Position numbers and translations under genes: made by a program. The notes below the pieces were generated by a model. It searched no databases. It was not told where the DNA came from and saw nothing but the letters and a program-made list of their open reading frames with translations. Below, one piece after another: positions 1 to 4,970 of a DNA stretch of 6,094 bases. Each line of letters begins with the position of its first letter. The first letter of the stretch is position 1. The stretch comes from an uncultured Eubacteriales bacterium (GTDB lineage: Bacteria; Bacillota; Clostridia; Lachnospirales; Bianqueaceae): assembly GCA_902493345.1 (NCBI GenBank), contig CABUPM010000109.1, forward strand, positions 1 through 6,094, given 5' to 3'.

Positions 1-363
1 GTATTTGTAGAGCGCGGACGTCAGGCGGTGGGTTGCATTCAGAAGAATCTGGAGAAAACGCGGCTGGCATCCAAGGCACGAGTTCTGACAGAGGATGTGC
101 TGAGCGCACTGACACGTCTGATGACAGAGAAGGCGGAATTTGATGTGATCTTTTTGGATCCGCCGTATCATAAGGGATATGAAGAGCAGGTTTGCCAGGA
201 AATAATGAAAAAGGGCCTGTTGGCGGCGGGCGGATTGATGGTGGTAGAATCGGCGGCGGACACAGAATTTGAAGTGCCGGAAGGACTTCATCTGGTAAAG
301 AGTAAAGCGTACCGAATCACCAAGTTCACGCTGCTGCGGCGGGATGAAGGAGTAGACGAGTGA
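1..363 (+). CDS. rsmD: 16S rRNA (guanine-N2)-methyltransferase RsmD, 3' part
   Basis: This is the C-terminal 120 residues of RsmD. The reading frame is open from base 1, so the 5' part lies outside the window. RsmD is known to methylate G966 (E. coli numbering) of 16S rRNA during small-subunit assembly, using S-adenosylmethionine. The sequence shows the family's 'VFVE' strand at the very start, which normally ends the SAM-binding segment, followed by a conserved NL helix. The catalytic motif DPPY is found in the stretch DVIFLDPPYHKGYEE, typical of amino-methylating rRNA enzymes. The usual length is about 180-190 residues, so roughly one third is missing upstream. The stop codon overlaps the GTG start of coaD by four bases (GTGA), which suggests translational coupling. 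The rsmD-coaD pair matches ylbH-ylbI of B. subtilis, supporting the call. Confidence 0.93.
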   Translation, partial: VFVERGRQAVGCIQKNLEKTRLASKARVLTEDVLSALTRLMTEKAEFDVIFLDPPYHKGYEEQVCQEIMKKGLLAAGGLMVVESAADTEFEVPEGLHLVKSKAYRITKFTLLRRDEGVDE

Positions 364-872
364 CGGTATTTGTATATCCGGGAAGCTTTGATCCGATGAC
401 CAAGGGGCATCTGGATATTATCGAGCGCGGAGCGAAGCTGGCGGACAAGTTGATTGTCGGTATTTTGATGAATGCCAATAAGCAGCCGATGTTTTCGCTG
501 GAGGAGAGGATCCGGATCATAGAGGCTGGTGTTGCGCATCTAGATAATGTAGAGATCATTCCGTTCGACGGATTGCTGGTGGATTTTTTGAAGCAGCAGC
601 AGGCGAGGACGGTGATCCGAGGATTGCGGGCGGTATCAGACTTTGAGTATGAATTACAGATGGCGCAGGCGAACCGGAATCTGTATCCGGAGATGGAGAC
701 GATTTTTCTTTGCACCAATGTGGAGTATTCATTTATCAGCTCTACAGTGGTGAAGGATATTCTGCGGCATGGAGGCGATATCAGCCACCTGGTGCCGCAG
801 GAGGCAATTAATATTATTGAGAAAATTCTAGGAGGTAGGAAAAATGGCAGTAGACCGTCAGGCGGAAATTGA
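360..872 (+). CDS. coaD: Phosphopantetheine adenylyltransferase (CoaD)
   Basis: CoaD transfers AMP from ATP to 4'-phosphopantetheine, giving dephospho-CoA, the penultimate step of coenzyme A synthesis in the cytoplasm. The 170-residue protein has the nucleotidyltransferase signature at residues 7-17 (PGSFDPMTKGH, with the TxGH motif at 14-17), the substrate-binding stretch VIRGLRAVSDFEYE at 85-98, and the ISST motif at 126-129 followed by RHGGDISHLVP. The start is GTG at 360, since the protein begins MTVFVYPGSF as the family does; AAGGAG at 347-352 is a well-spaced ribosome binding site. It overlaps rsmD by 4 bases. Most CoaD proteins have about 160 residues. Here the last ~12 residues (GRKNGSRPSGGN) are read across the start of the next gene, giving a 29-base overlap, and look like a non-conserved tail. 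Confidence 0.97.
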   Translation: MTVFVYPGSFDPMTKGHLDIIERGAKLADKLIVGILMNANKQPMFSLEERIRIIEAGVAHLDNVEIIPFDGLLVDFLKQQQARTVIRGLRAVSDFEYELQMAQANRNLYPEMETIFLCTNVEYSFISSTVVKDILRHGGDISHLVPQEAINIIEKILGGRKNGSRPSGGN

Positions 873-1407
873 TGAATTGCTGGCTTCGATTGACGAGGCT
901 TTGGAGCAGGCGAAGGCAGTGCCCTTCAGTGATAAGGTAATGGTAGAGCGGAATGAGATTCTGGAGATTACCAAGGAGATCCGTCTGCGTCTGCCTACCG
1001 AGATTGAACAGTCTAAGTGGGTGCTGGAGGAGAAGAACCGAATTCTGGCAGACGCGCAGAAGGAGGCGGATGCCAAGCTTGCGGCGGCAGAAGAGGAACG
1101 CAGCAACATGATCAATGAGCATGAGATAACGAAGCGTGCGTATGCTCAGGCGGAAGAGATTGTAGAAGCTTCCAAGAAGGTGGCCCGCGACATGAAGATC
1201 GGAGCCAAGGAGTATGCAGACGATCTGCTGCAGCAGGTTGATGAGCAGATGAAGCGGATGGGCGAATTCACGGTAGGCTCTGTAGAGAATATCATGAAGG
1301 AGTATCAGGCGAAGGTGCAGAATTTCAATGCAGGTCTGGAGCAGAAGCGTCAGATTCTGACACAGAACCGCAAGGAACTGAATCTGAACCGCACGCAGCA
1401 GAACTGA
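844..1407 (+). CDS. Charged coiled-coil protein of unknown function (ATPase-stalk or DivIVA-like)
   Basis: This 187-residue protein is soluble, with no signal peptide or membrane segment. It is very rich in Glu, Lys, Gln and Ala. Apart from prolines at 27 and 51 it could be almost one continuous helix; residues ~55-140 (for example EEKNRILADAQKEADAKLAAAEEERSN) have the look of a long coiled coil. Such proteins are often auto-named as V- or F-type ATPase stalk subunits (b, E or G/H) or as DivIVA-like, because coiled coils resemble one another. No other ATPase subunit gene is nearby, so a role in ATP synthesis is not supported. The start ATG has a strong AGGAGG at 830-835, eight bases upstream. 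It lies between coaD and ylbJ, where B. subtilis has no gene. A terminator-like hairpin follows the stop. Existence as a gene is near certain; function is unknown. Confidence 0.88.
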   Translation: MAVDRQAEIDELLASIDEALEQAKAVPFSDKVMVERNEILEITKEIRLRLPTEIEQSKWVLEEKNRILADAQKEADAKLAAAEEERSNMINEHEITKRAYAQAEEIVEASKKVARDMKIGAKEYADDLLQQVDEQMKRMGEFTVGSVENIMKEYQAKVQNFNAGLEQKRQILTQNRKELNLNRTQQN

Positions 1408-1423
1408 AAAGTATAAAGGACAG

Positions 1424-1468
1424 ATCCCCCCGAATATCTCTGTAAAGAGAGCTTTTGGGGGGATTTTT
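1424..1468 (+). terminator. Intrinsic-terminator-like hairpin that also contains the ylbJ ribosome binding site
   Basis: ATCCCCCC at 1424-1431 pairs perfectly with GGGGGGAT at 1457-1464. An inner stem, TCTCT (1437-1441) with AGAGA (1446-1450), closes a GTAA loop. A run of five T (1464-1468) follows. This is the form of a rho-independent terminator after the coiled-coil gene. The ATG of the next gene begins at 1469, and the G-run is the only purine-rich stretch at Shine-Dalgarno distance, so the 3' arm of the stem doubles as that gene's binding site. The T run is short, so some read-through is plausible. Confidence 0.7.
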
Positions 1469-2326
1469 ATGGGAAAATGGGTGCCGGCCGTGCTGCTTGC
1501 GCTTCTCATGCTGCTCTTTCCGCAGATTGCCATGATGGGCGCCAGAGAGGGGCTGCTCTTATGGTTTCAGAATGTGCTGCCGGCTCAAATTCCGTTTATG
1601 GTGTGCATTCTGTTTTTACTAAAAAGCGGTATGGTATCAGGGAAAAAGGAAACTTTGTCGATCTTTCTCACTGGCGCGCTGTCAGGATATCCGGGAGGAG
1701 CCAAGGCTGCGGCGGTCTTGTATCAGGAAGGACGAATCAGCAGAAGAAGGCTCCAATGGCTGATGAGCTTCTGCAACAATGCGGGCCCGCTGTTTATTGT
1801 CGGGACGGTCGGAACGGGAATTTTGAAATGCCCGGAAGCTGGATACAGGATCCTCACGGCACACCTGTTGTCAGCGATCCTGTGCGGATGTGTCTTTTTA
1901 CTTCGGGGAAAAGGGGAGAGCTTCGAGATACGCAAGAAAACGGTACGGGAGAAAAAAGCCTTCGGCGCAGAGCTGGGGGACTGTGTTGCGGAGGCATCCG
2001 CGGTCATGCTTATGGTGGGCGGATTTATGATGCTCTACAGCGTTCTGATTCATCTATGCGAGACGCTCTGGCCAGCGGGAAATTACTTATATGTACTCTT
2101 GGAGATGACGAATGGAGCGGCAATCCTGGGGGAACTGCCGCTGAAACTTGCAGTGCCTTTGATAGGGGCGCTGGTCAGCATGGGCGGTCTGGCGGTGTAT
2201 TCGCAGACATGCGGTGTATTGGGAGAGACACCCTTTTCCGAGATAGAATATCTTGCGGCTAAATGCCTGCAGGGCGGACTCTGCGGCATAGTTCTGTGGA
2301 TCTGGGAAAGATTATGGCCGATGTAA
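1469..2326 (+). CDS. ylbJ: YlbJ-like sporulation integral membrane protein (nucleoside-recognition/gate domain)
   Basis: This 285-residue, very hydrophobic protein has about seven or eight likely membrane segments (roughly residues 5-23, 40-52, 61-74, 103-119, 128-145, 176-197, 226-246 and 266-282). Family hallmarks are GLLLWFQNVLPAQIPF at 28-43, GYPGGAK at 73-79 and FCNNAGPLFIVGTVG at 101-115; these belong to the gate/nucleoside-recognition-type membrane family that includes YlbJ. In B. subtilis YlbJ is a sporulation membrane protein needed for heat-resistant spores, and it also lies just after coaD, so synteny agrees. B. subtilis YlbJ is about 400 residues, so this copy is shorter. The ATG at 1469 is chosen because it precedes the first membrane segment and is six bases after a G6 run. 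That run lies inside a terminator-like hairpin, so translation may be restrained. A long overlapping frame at 1477-2262 is a shadow. The transported substrate is unknown. Confidence 0.83.
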   Translation: MGKWVPAVLLALLMLLFPQIAMMGAREGLLLWFQNVLPAQIPFMVCILFLLKSGMVSGKKETLSIFLTGALSGYPGGAKAAAVLYQEGRISRRRLQWLMSFCNNAGPLFIVGTVGTGILKCPEAGYRILTAHLLSAILCGCVFLLRGKGESFEIRKKTVREKKAFGAELGDCVAEASAVMLMVGGFMMLYSVLIHLCETLWPAGNYLYVLLEMTNGAAILGELPLKLAVPLIGALVSMGGLAVYSQTCGVLGETPFSEIEYLAAKCLQGGLCGIVLWIWERLWPM

Positions 2327-2348
2327 GAAAGAAGTAAGAAAAGCAGGA

Positions 2349-2377
2349 TTGCAGAAGAAGGACGGGTATGATATAAT
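2349..2377 (+). promoter_or_regulatory. Sigma-A-type promoter for the popT gene
   Basis: TTGCAG (2349-2354) is separated by 17 bases from a perfect TATAAT (2372-2377). TG at 2369-2370 gives an extended -10 element. Transcription is expected to start near 2384, just inside the first 54-bp repeat, leaving a leader of about 165 nt before the popT start. It lies only 23 bases after the ylbJ stop, and no terminator is visible between them, so popT may also receive ylbJ read-through. Confidence 0.72.
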
Positions 2378-2431
2378 CAAGCGTGGCATGAAAATAATGT
2401 AGGACTCAAGTAACTGAGCCACGCTGTGAGT
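2378..2431. repeat. 54-bp direct repeat, copy 1
   Basis: These 54 bases are identical to 2472-2525. Each copy is also an imperfect palindrome: AGCGTGGC (2380-2387) is the inverse complement of GCCACGCT (2418-2425), and a small inner stem CTCA (2405-2408) with TGAG (2415-2418) abuts it. It begins directly after the -10 box of the popT promoter. Confidence 0.97.
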
Positions 2432-2452
2432 TTGGCGCTTCGCTCCAAACTC
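2428..2452. repeat. Hairpin in the spacer between the two 54-bp repeats
   Basis: GAGTTTGG (2428-2435) pairs perfectly with CCAAACTC (2445-2452) around a nine-base loop, CGCTTCGCT. The left arm uses the last four bases of repeat copy 1. The same end of copy 2 has no matching partner, so this hairpin belongs to the spacer and may be a distinct module of a composite element. Confidence 0.8.
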
Positions 2453-2471
2453 CGAAGGTAGTAAGGCGCGG

Positions 2472-2525
2472 CAAGCGTGGCATGAAAATAATGTAGGACT
2501 CAAGTAACTGAGCCACGCTGTGAGT
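2472..2525. repeat. 54-bp direct repeat, copy 2
   Basis: This is an exact second copy of 2378-2431, 94 bases downstream, with the same inverted arms (AGCGTGGC at 2474-2481, GCCACGCT at 2512-2519). It ends 10 bases before the popT ribosome binding site, so folding of this copy could affect translation. The two copies plus the 40-base spacer make a 148-bp element (2378-2525). Confidence 0.97.
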
Positions 2526-2547
2526 GATTATCAATGGAGGTTTTGCG

Positions 2548-3411
2548 ATGGAGATGACGGATAATAAAAAGGAAAAAACAGGCTTTGGAAAGATAGCGGG
2601 GCTGCGGTTTCTGCAGGGAGCGCTGATTGGCCTGGGAGCGGTTCTGCCGGGAATTTCCGGCGGCGTTCTGTGTGTGGTGTTCGGCGTATATAAGACGATC
2701 ATGGAACTTCTTTCCAAACCGTTTCAGACATTAAAGAAGCAGTATCGGGTGCTGATACCGTTGATCATTGGAGGAGGCTTTGGTTTTGTTATCGTTGCCA
2801 AGCTTCTTGGCTTTTTGCTGGATCGATATCCGGATCCGTCGGTGTGCCTGTTCGTTGGCTTGATTGGCGGCATGCTTCCGTCACTCTTTCGTGAAGCAGG
2901 GAAGAAGGGACGGGGTAAAGGCTCCTTTATCTCATTGGCGGTTTGCTTCTGCGTAGTACTGGCGTTGCTCCTCAGCTTGAATCTGATTCAGGCCAATATA
3001 GAGCCCAATTTCATATGGTACCTGTTTTGCGGATTTTGTATGGCACTGAGTGTGATTGCGCCAGGACTGAGCTTCTCGACGCTGCTGATGCCGTTAGGAT
3101 TGTATACGCCGCTGGTGACAGGGATCGGCAAATTTGACTTCGGCGTTTTGATTCCGGCGGGAATTGGCGCGCTGCTTACGGTAATTTTGTTGGCCAGAGC
3201 CGTCAATACCCTGATGGAAAAGCGGTACAGCATTGCCTTCCATGGGATCATTGGCGTTGTGATTGCGGCAACGATTGTAATCATTCCTTTCCAGAGCTTT
3301 ACGACAAGCTTTGTGTCGGGAATGGTGAATCTGGTGTGTCTGGTCGTGGGAATCGTAGCAGCGTTGGTTCTGGATCATTTTAACAGCAAAGTAGAAGTCC
3401 CCGAGGATTGA
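2548..3411 (+). CDS. popT: DUF368 membrane protein, PopT-type polyprenyl-phosphate transporter
   Basis: This 287-residue polytopic membrane protein belongs to DUF368. Published work identifies DUF368 (PopT) and DedA (UptA) proteins as families that return undecaprenyl phosphate across the cytoplasmic membrane, recycling the lipid carrier for peptidoglycan and other envelope polymers. The sequence shows the family's two related half-motifs: GALIGLGAVLPGISGG at 24-39, with FGVYKTIMELL after it, and VIAPGLSFSTLLMPLGLY at 169-186. The second carries SFS where many members have SGS or SGG. Hydrophobic segments occur across residues 25-55, 69-90, 98-113, 127-146, 155-180, 196-216, 232-248 and 257-276. 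ATG 2548 is preferred because GGAGG (2536-2540) lies seven bases upstream; the in-frame GTG at 2524 falls inside the repeat and has no binding site. It seems monocistronic, with its own promoter and a hairpin after the stop. Confidence 0.9.
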   Translation: MEMTDNKKEKTGFGKIAGLRFLQGALIGLGAVLPGISGGVLCVVFGVYKTIMELLSKPFQTLKKQYRVLIPLIIGGGFGFVIVAKLLGFLLDRYPDPSVCLFVGLIGGMLPSLFREAGKKGRGKGSFISLAVCFCVVLALLLSLNLIQANIEPNFIWYLFCGFCMALSVIAPGLSFSTLLMPLGLYTPLVTGIGKFDFGVLIPAGIGALLTVILLARAVNTLMEKRYSIAFHGIIGVVIAATIVIIPFQSFTTSFVSGMVNLVCLVVGIVAALVLDHFNSKVEVPED

Positions 3412-3440
3412 TTCTGACTTTGTGCAAATGCTACTAAAAT

Positions 3441-3508
3441 AGCCCAAGAACATGCAAAAAAATCTTGTAATATTTTTATAAGATGGACTTGCAAGTTCTT
3501 GGGCTTTG
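3441..3508 (+). terminator. Long hairpin after popT, probable terminator
   Basis: AGCCCAAGAAC (3441-3451) pairs perfectly with GTTCTTGGGCT (3495-3505). After one A-A mismatch, TGCAA (3453-3457) pairs with TTGCA (3489-3493). An A/T-rich tip follows, with ATCTT (3462-3466) opposite AAGAT (3480-3484). Only TTTGTGTT follows on the + strand, so it is an imperfect terminator. The minus strand exit is ATTTTAG, so it could act both ways, though no convergent gene is seen. Confidence 0.55.
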
Positions 3509-3517
3509 TGTTAAAAT
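3489..3517 (+). promoter_or_regulatory. S10 operon promoter
   Basis: TTGCAA (3489-3494), a 17-base spacer and TAAAAT (3512-3517), with TG at 3509-3510 forming an extended -10, make a strong vegetative promoter. Transcription should start near 3524. The -35 box and most of the spacer lie within the 3' arm of the hairpin that ends the popT unit, so terminator and promoter share the same DNA. Confidence 0.72.
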
Positions 3518-3523
3518 AGTTCT

Positions 3524-3746
3524 TGCTGTGGCATTGAGAGCGATGACGCGGGAGGTTGCGGTGAGTGCCGGGAATTTCCGCCGAGCGAATGTCTGGTTCA
3601 AGAAACCGACGATGAGGTCACTGTACAATTGATCAAGAGTGTGTGAAGCAAGCTTTTATATTTTGAGAGTGTGCGATACACACGGGTGAGTGTACAGTCG
3701 CTGAAAGTCGTACGCAAAAGTGCGAAGAAAAGGAGGCTGTTTTTTA
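3524..3746 (+). promoter_or_regulatory. Structured 5' leader of the S10 operon
   Basis: About 220 nt separate the predicted transcription start from rpsJ, and no gene is seen in them. Helices visible by eye are GTC/GGTT with AACC/GAC (3591-3610), a long-range 8-bp stem ACTGTACA (3620-3627) with TGTACAGT (3691-3698), an inner hairpin GTGTG-CGATA-CACAC (3669-3683) and CGCA-AAAG-TGCG (3713-3724). A second GTGTGTG at 3639-3645 could compete for the same CACAC. In E. coli, L4 represses this operon through its leader; a similar role here is inference. The rpsJ ribosome binding site AGGAGG is at 3731-3736. I do not recognise a named RNA family. Confidence 0.6.
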
Positions 3747-4057
3747 ATGGCAAATCAGAAAATCAGGATCACATTGAAGGCTTATGATCATCAGCTGATC
3801 GATCAGTCTGCACAGAGAATCGTGGATACCGCAAAGAGAAGCGGTGCACAGGTCAGCGGACCTATCCCGATGCCGACCCGTAAGGAGGTTGTTACCATCC
3901 TGCGCGCGACGCATAAGTTCAAGGATTCCCGTTCGAGCAGAGAACCCATAAGCGCCTGGTAGACATTCTGAATCCGTCCGACAAGACGGTGGAAGCGCTG
4001 ATGAAGCTGGACCTGCCGGCTGGCGTGGACATTAAGGTAGACCTGAAGAACAATTAA
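3747..4057 (+). CDS. rpsJ: 30S ribosomal protein S10, frameshifted as given
   Basis: S10 is an essential small-subunit protein (uS10, also NusE in antitermination). The first frame, from ATG 3747 with AGGAGG at 3731-3736, gives 62 good S10 residues (MANQKIRITLKAYDH... ATHKFKDSR), then nine foreign residues and a stop at 3960-3962. The rest of S10 continues in another frame from TTC 3932 (FEQRTHKRLVDILNPSDK...) to TAA 4055-4057, ending in LPAGVDIKVDLKNN. The family normally reads DSR-E-Q-F-E, so the two codons for EQ and one further base are missing: a 7-nt loss near 3930-3932. Restored length would be 105 residues, normal for S10. Both halves are well conserved with no other damage, so a sequence or assembly error, or a very recent deletion, fits best. 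The in-frame GTG at 3720 is not the start, because it lies before the ribosome binding site. Confidence 0.9.
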
Positions 4058-4315
4058 TCTCTTCTATTATATAAGAGAACCACTGGAGCTTTGGTAAGCC
4101 GGCAGAAGCCGGGACTGCGAAAGATCGGATGTTCAGAAGAGAGTTTCAGGCAGAGCAGGTAGTAAAGTAGAAGGTTATTGAAGTTGATATAGATCAACGC
4201 CTGCATGTGCCAGGGTTGCGGCACCGAGGCAGGAGGCCCGCCTTCAGCAAAGCGGGTGCTAATGACCTAGGATGATCCGTAAGGATCCGCTGTAGATTAT
4301 TAGGAGGTATGGAGA
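4058..4315 (+). ncRNA. Candidate structured regulatory RNA between rpsJ and rplC
   Basis: This 258-nt gap holds no credible reading frame, although rpsJ and rplC are usually only tens of bases apart. Perfect stems follow one another: TCTCTT/AAGAGA (4058-4063 with 4073-4078), CCGGC-AGAA-GCCGG (4099-4112), GTTGAT-ATAG-ATCAAC (4183-4198), CCTGC/GCAGG (4200-4204 with 4229-4233) enclosing GTGCC/GGCAC (4207-4211 with 4220-4224), CCCGC/GCGGG (4237-4241 with 4252-4256), and GATCC-GTAA-GGATC (4274-4287), whose GTAA is a GNRA-type tetraloop. No T run follows any stem, so termination is not suggested. The rplC ribosome binding site AGGAGG is at 4302-4307. A cis-acting leader for rplC onwards, perhaps bound by L3 or L4, is an inference. 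No known family is recognised. Confidence 0.5.
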
Positions 4316-4948
4316 ATGAAAAAAGCGATCGTAGCAAAGAAGATCGGTATGACACAGGTCTTCAATCAGGAAACCGGCGAGATGATCCCGGTAACAGTCC
4401 TGGAAGCCGGTCCCTGCGTTGTAACACAGGTTAAGACCGTTGAGCACGACGGATACAGTGCCGTGCAGGTCGGTTTCGGCGAGACCCGCGAGAAGCTGGT
4501 CAACAAGCCGGATCAGGGTCAGTTCAAAAAGGCTGGCGTAGAAGTAATGAGAATGCTCGAGGAACTGAAGCTGGATGACGCCGAGAACTATAAGGTTGGC
4601 GACGTGATCAAGGCGGACATGTTTGCTGTCGGTGATAAGATCGATGCAAGCGGTGTTTCCAAGGGTAAAGGATATCAGGGCGCTATTCATCGTCATGGAT
4701 TTGGCAGAGGCCCGATGGAGCATGGTTCCAAGTATCATCGCCATGCTGGTTCTCTTGGTTCCTCTACGACTCCGGGCCGTGTGTTCAAGGGCAAGAAGCT
4801 GCCTGGTCACATGGGTAATGTGGAGCGTACGGTGCAGAATCTGGAGATCGTTCGCGTAGACGCGGAGCAGAACCTGCTGCTGGTAAAGGGTTCCGTACCG
4901 GGACCGAAGAAGGCTGTCATCACTCTGGTGAGCAGCGTAAAGGCGTAA
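4316..4948 (+). CDS. rplC: 50S ribosomal protein L3
   Basis: L3 (uL3) is an early-assembly protein of the large subunit that binds 23S rRNA and reaches toward the peptidyl-transferase centre. The 210 residues are full length for bacterial L3. The start KKAIVAKKIGMTQVF is typical, and the conserved extension runs through residues 116-167: KGKGYQGAIHRHGFGRGP, then HGSKYHRHAGSLGSSTTPGRVFKGKKLPGHMG. This includes the glutamine-like loop region that other bacteria methylate. ATG 4316 has AGGAGG at 4302-4307, eight bases upstream. It is preceded by an unusually long structured gap after rpsJ and followed 22 bases later by rplD. Compared with the rsmD-ylbJ block, codon choice shifts toward AAG, CTG, CGT and GGT/GGC, as expected for a highly expressed gene. 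Confidence 0.98.
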   Translation: MKKAIVAKKIGMTQVFNQETGEMIPVTVLEAGPCVVTQVKTVEHDGYSAVQVGFGETREKLVNKPDQGQFKKAGVEVMRMLEELKLDDAENYKVGDVIKADMFAVGDKIDASGVSKGKGYQGAIHRHGFGRGPMEHGSKYHRHAGSLGSSTTPGRVFKGKKLPGHMGNVERTVQNLEIVRVDAEQNLLLVKGSVPGPKKAVITLVSSVKA

Positions 4949-4970
4949 TACTTGAAAGGAGACTGTAAAC

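Noticed and set aside
814..1533. Long minus-strand frame of 239 residues opposite the coiled-coil gene
   Set aside because: It is rich in Leu and Ile only because it is antisense to Glu/Lys/Gln codons. It has no supporting start signal and covers an intergenic terminator.
1477..2262. 261-residue + strand frame overlapping ylbJ
   Set aside because: It is a shadow of ylbJ in another frame, with non-natural composition (many Cys, Arg, Gly) and no motif, while the ylbJ frame shows clear membrane segments and family motifs.
2378..2525. Possible minimal CRISPR array (two repeats and one spacer)
   Set aside because: The repeats are 54 bp, longer than normal, there are only two, the spacer has its own hairpin, and no cas gene is nearby. 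A palindromic dispersed element or leader fits better.
2524..2550. GTG 2524 as an earlier popT start
   Set aside because: It lies in the end of repeat copy 2 without a Shine-Dalgarno sequence, and the extra residues would encode the ribosome binding site that serves ATG 2548.
2312..2717. Minus-strand frames sharing the peptide HSVAQLLESYIIFMPRL
   Set aside because: The shared peptide comes from the 54-bp repeat being read twice. The frames run across the popT promoter and 5' end and have no ribosome binding site or family resemblance.
3918..3940. Programmed ribosomal frameshift in rpsJ
   Set aside because: No slippery heptamer is visible, S10 is not known to be recoded, and two conserved residues (EQ) are missing as well, which a shift alone would not explain.
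4058..4315. SRP RNA, 6S RNA or tRNA in the rpsJ-rplC gap
   Set aside because: The conserved SRP loop sequence, a long 6S-like bubble helix and any tRNA cloverleaf or TTC loop are absent, and the gap lies inside a protein operon in sense orientation.
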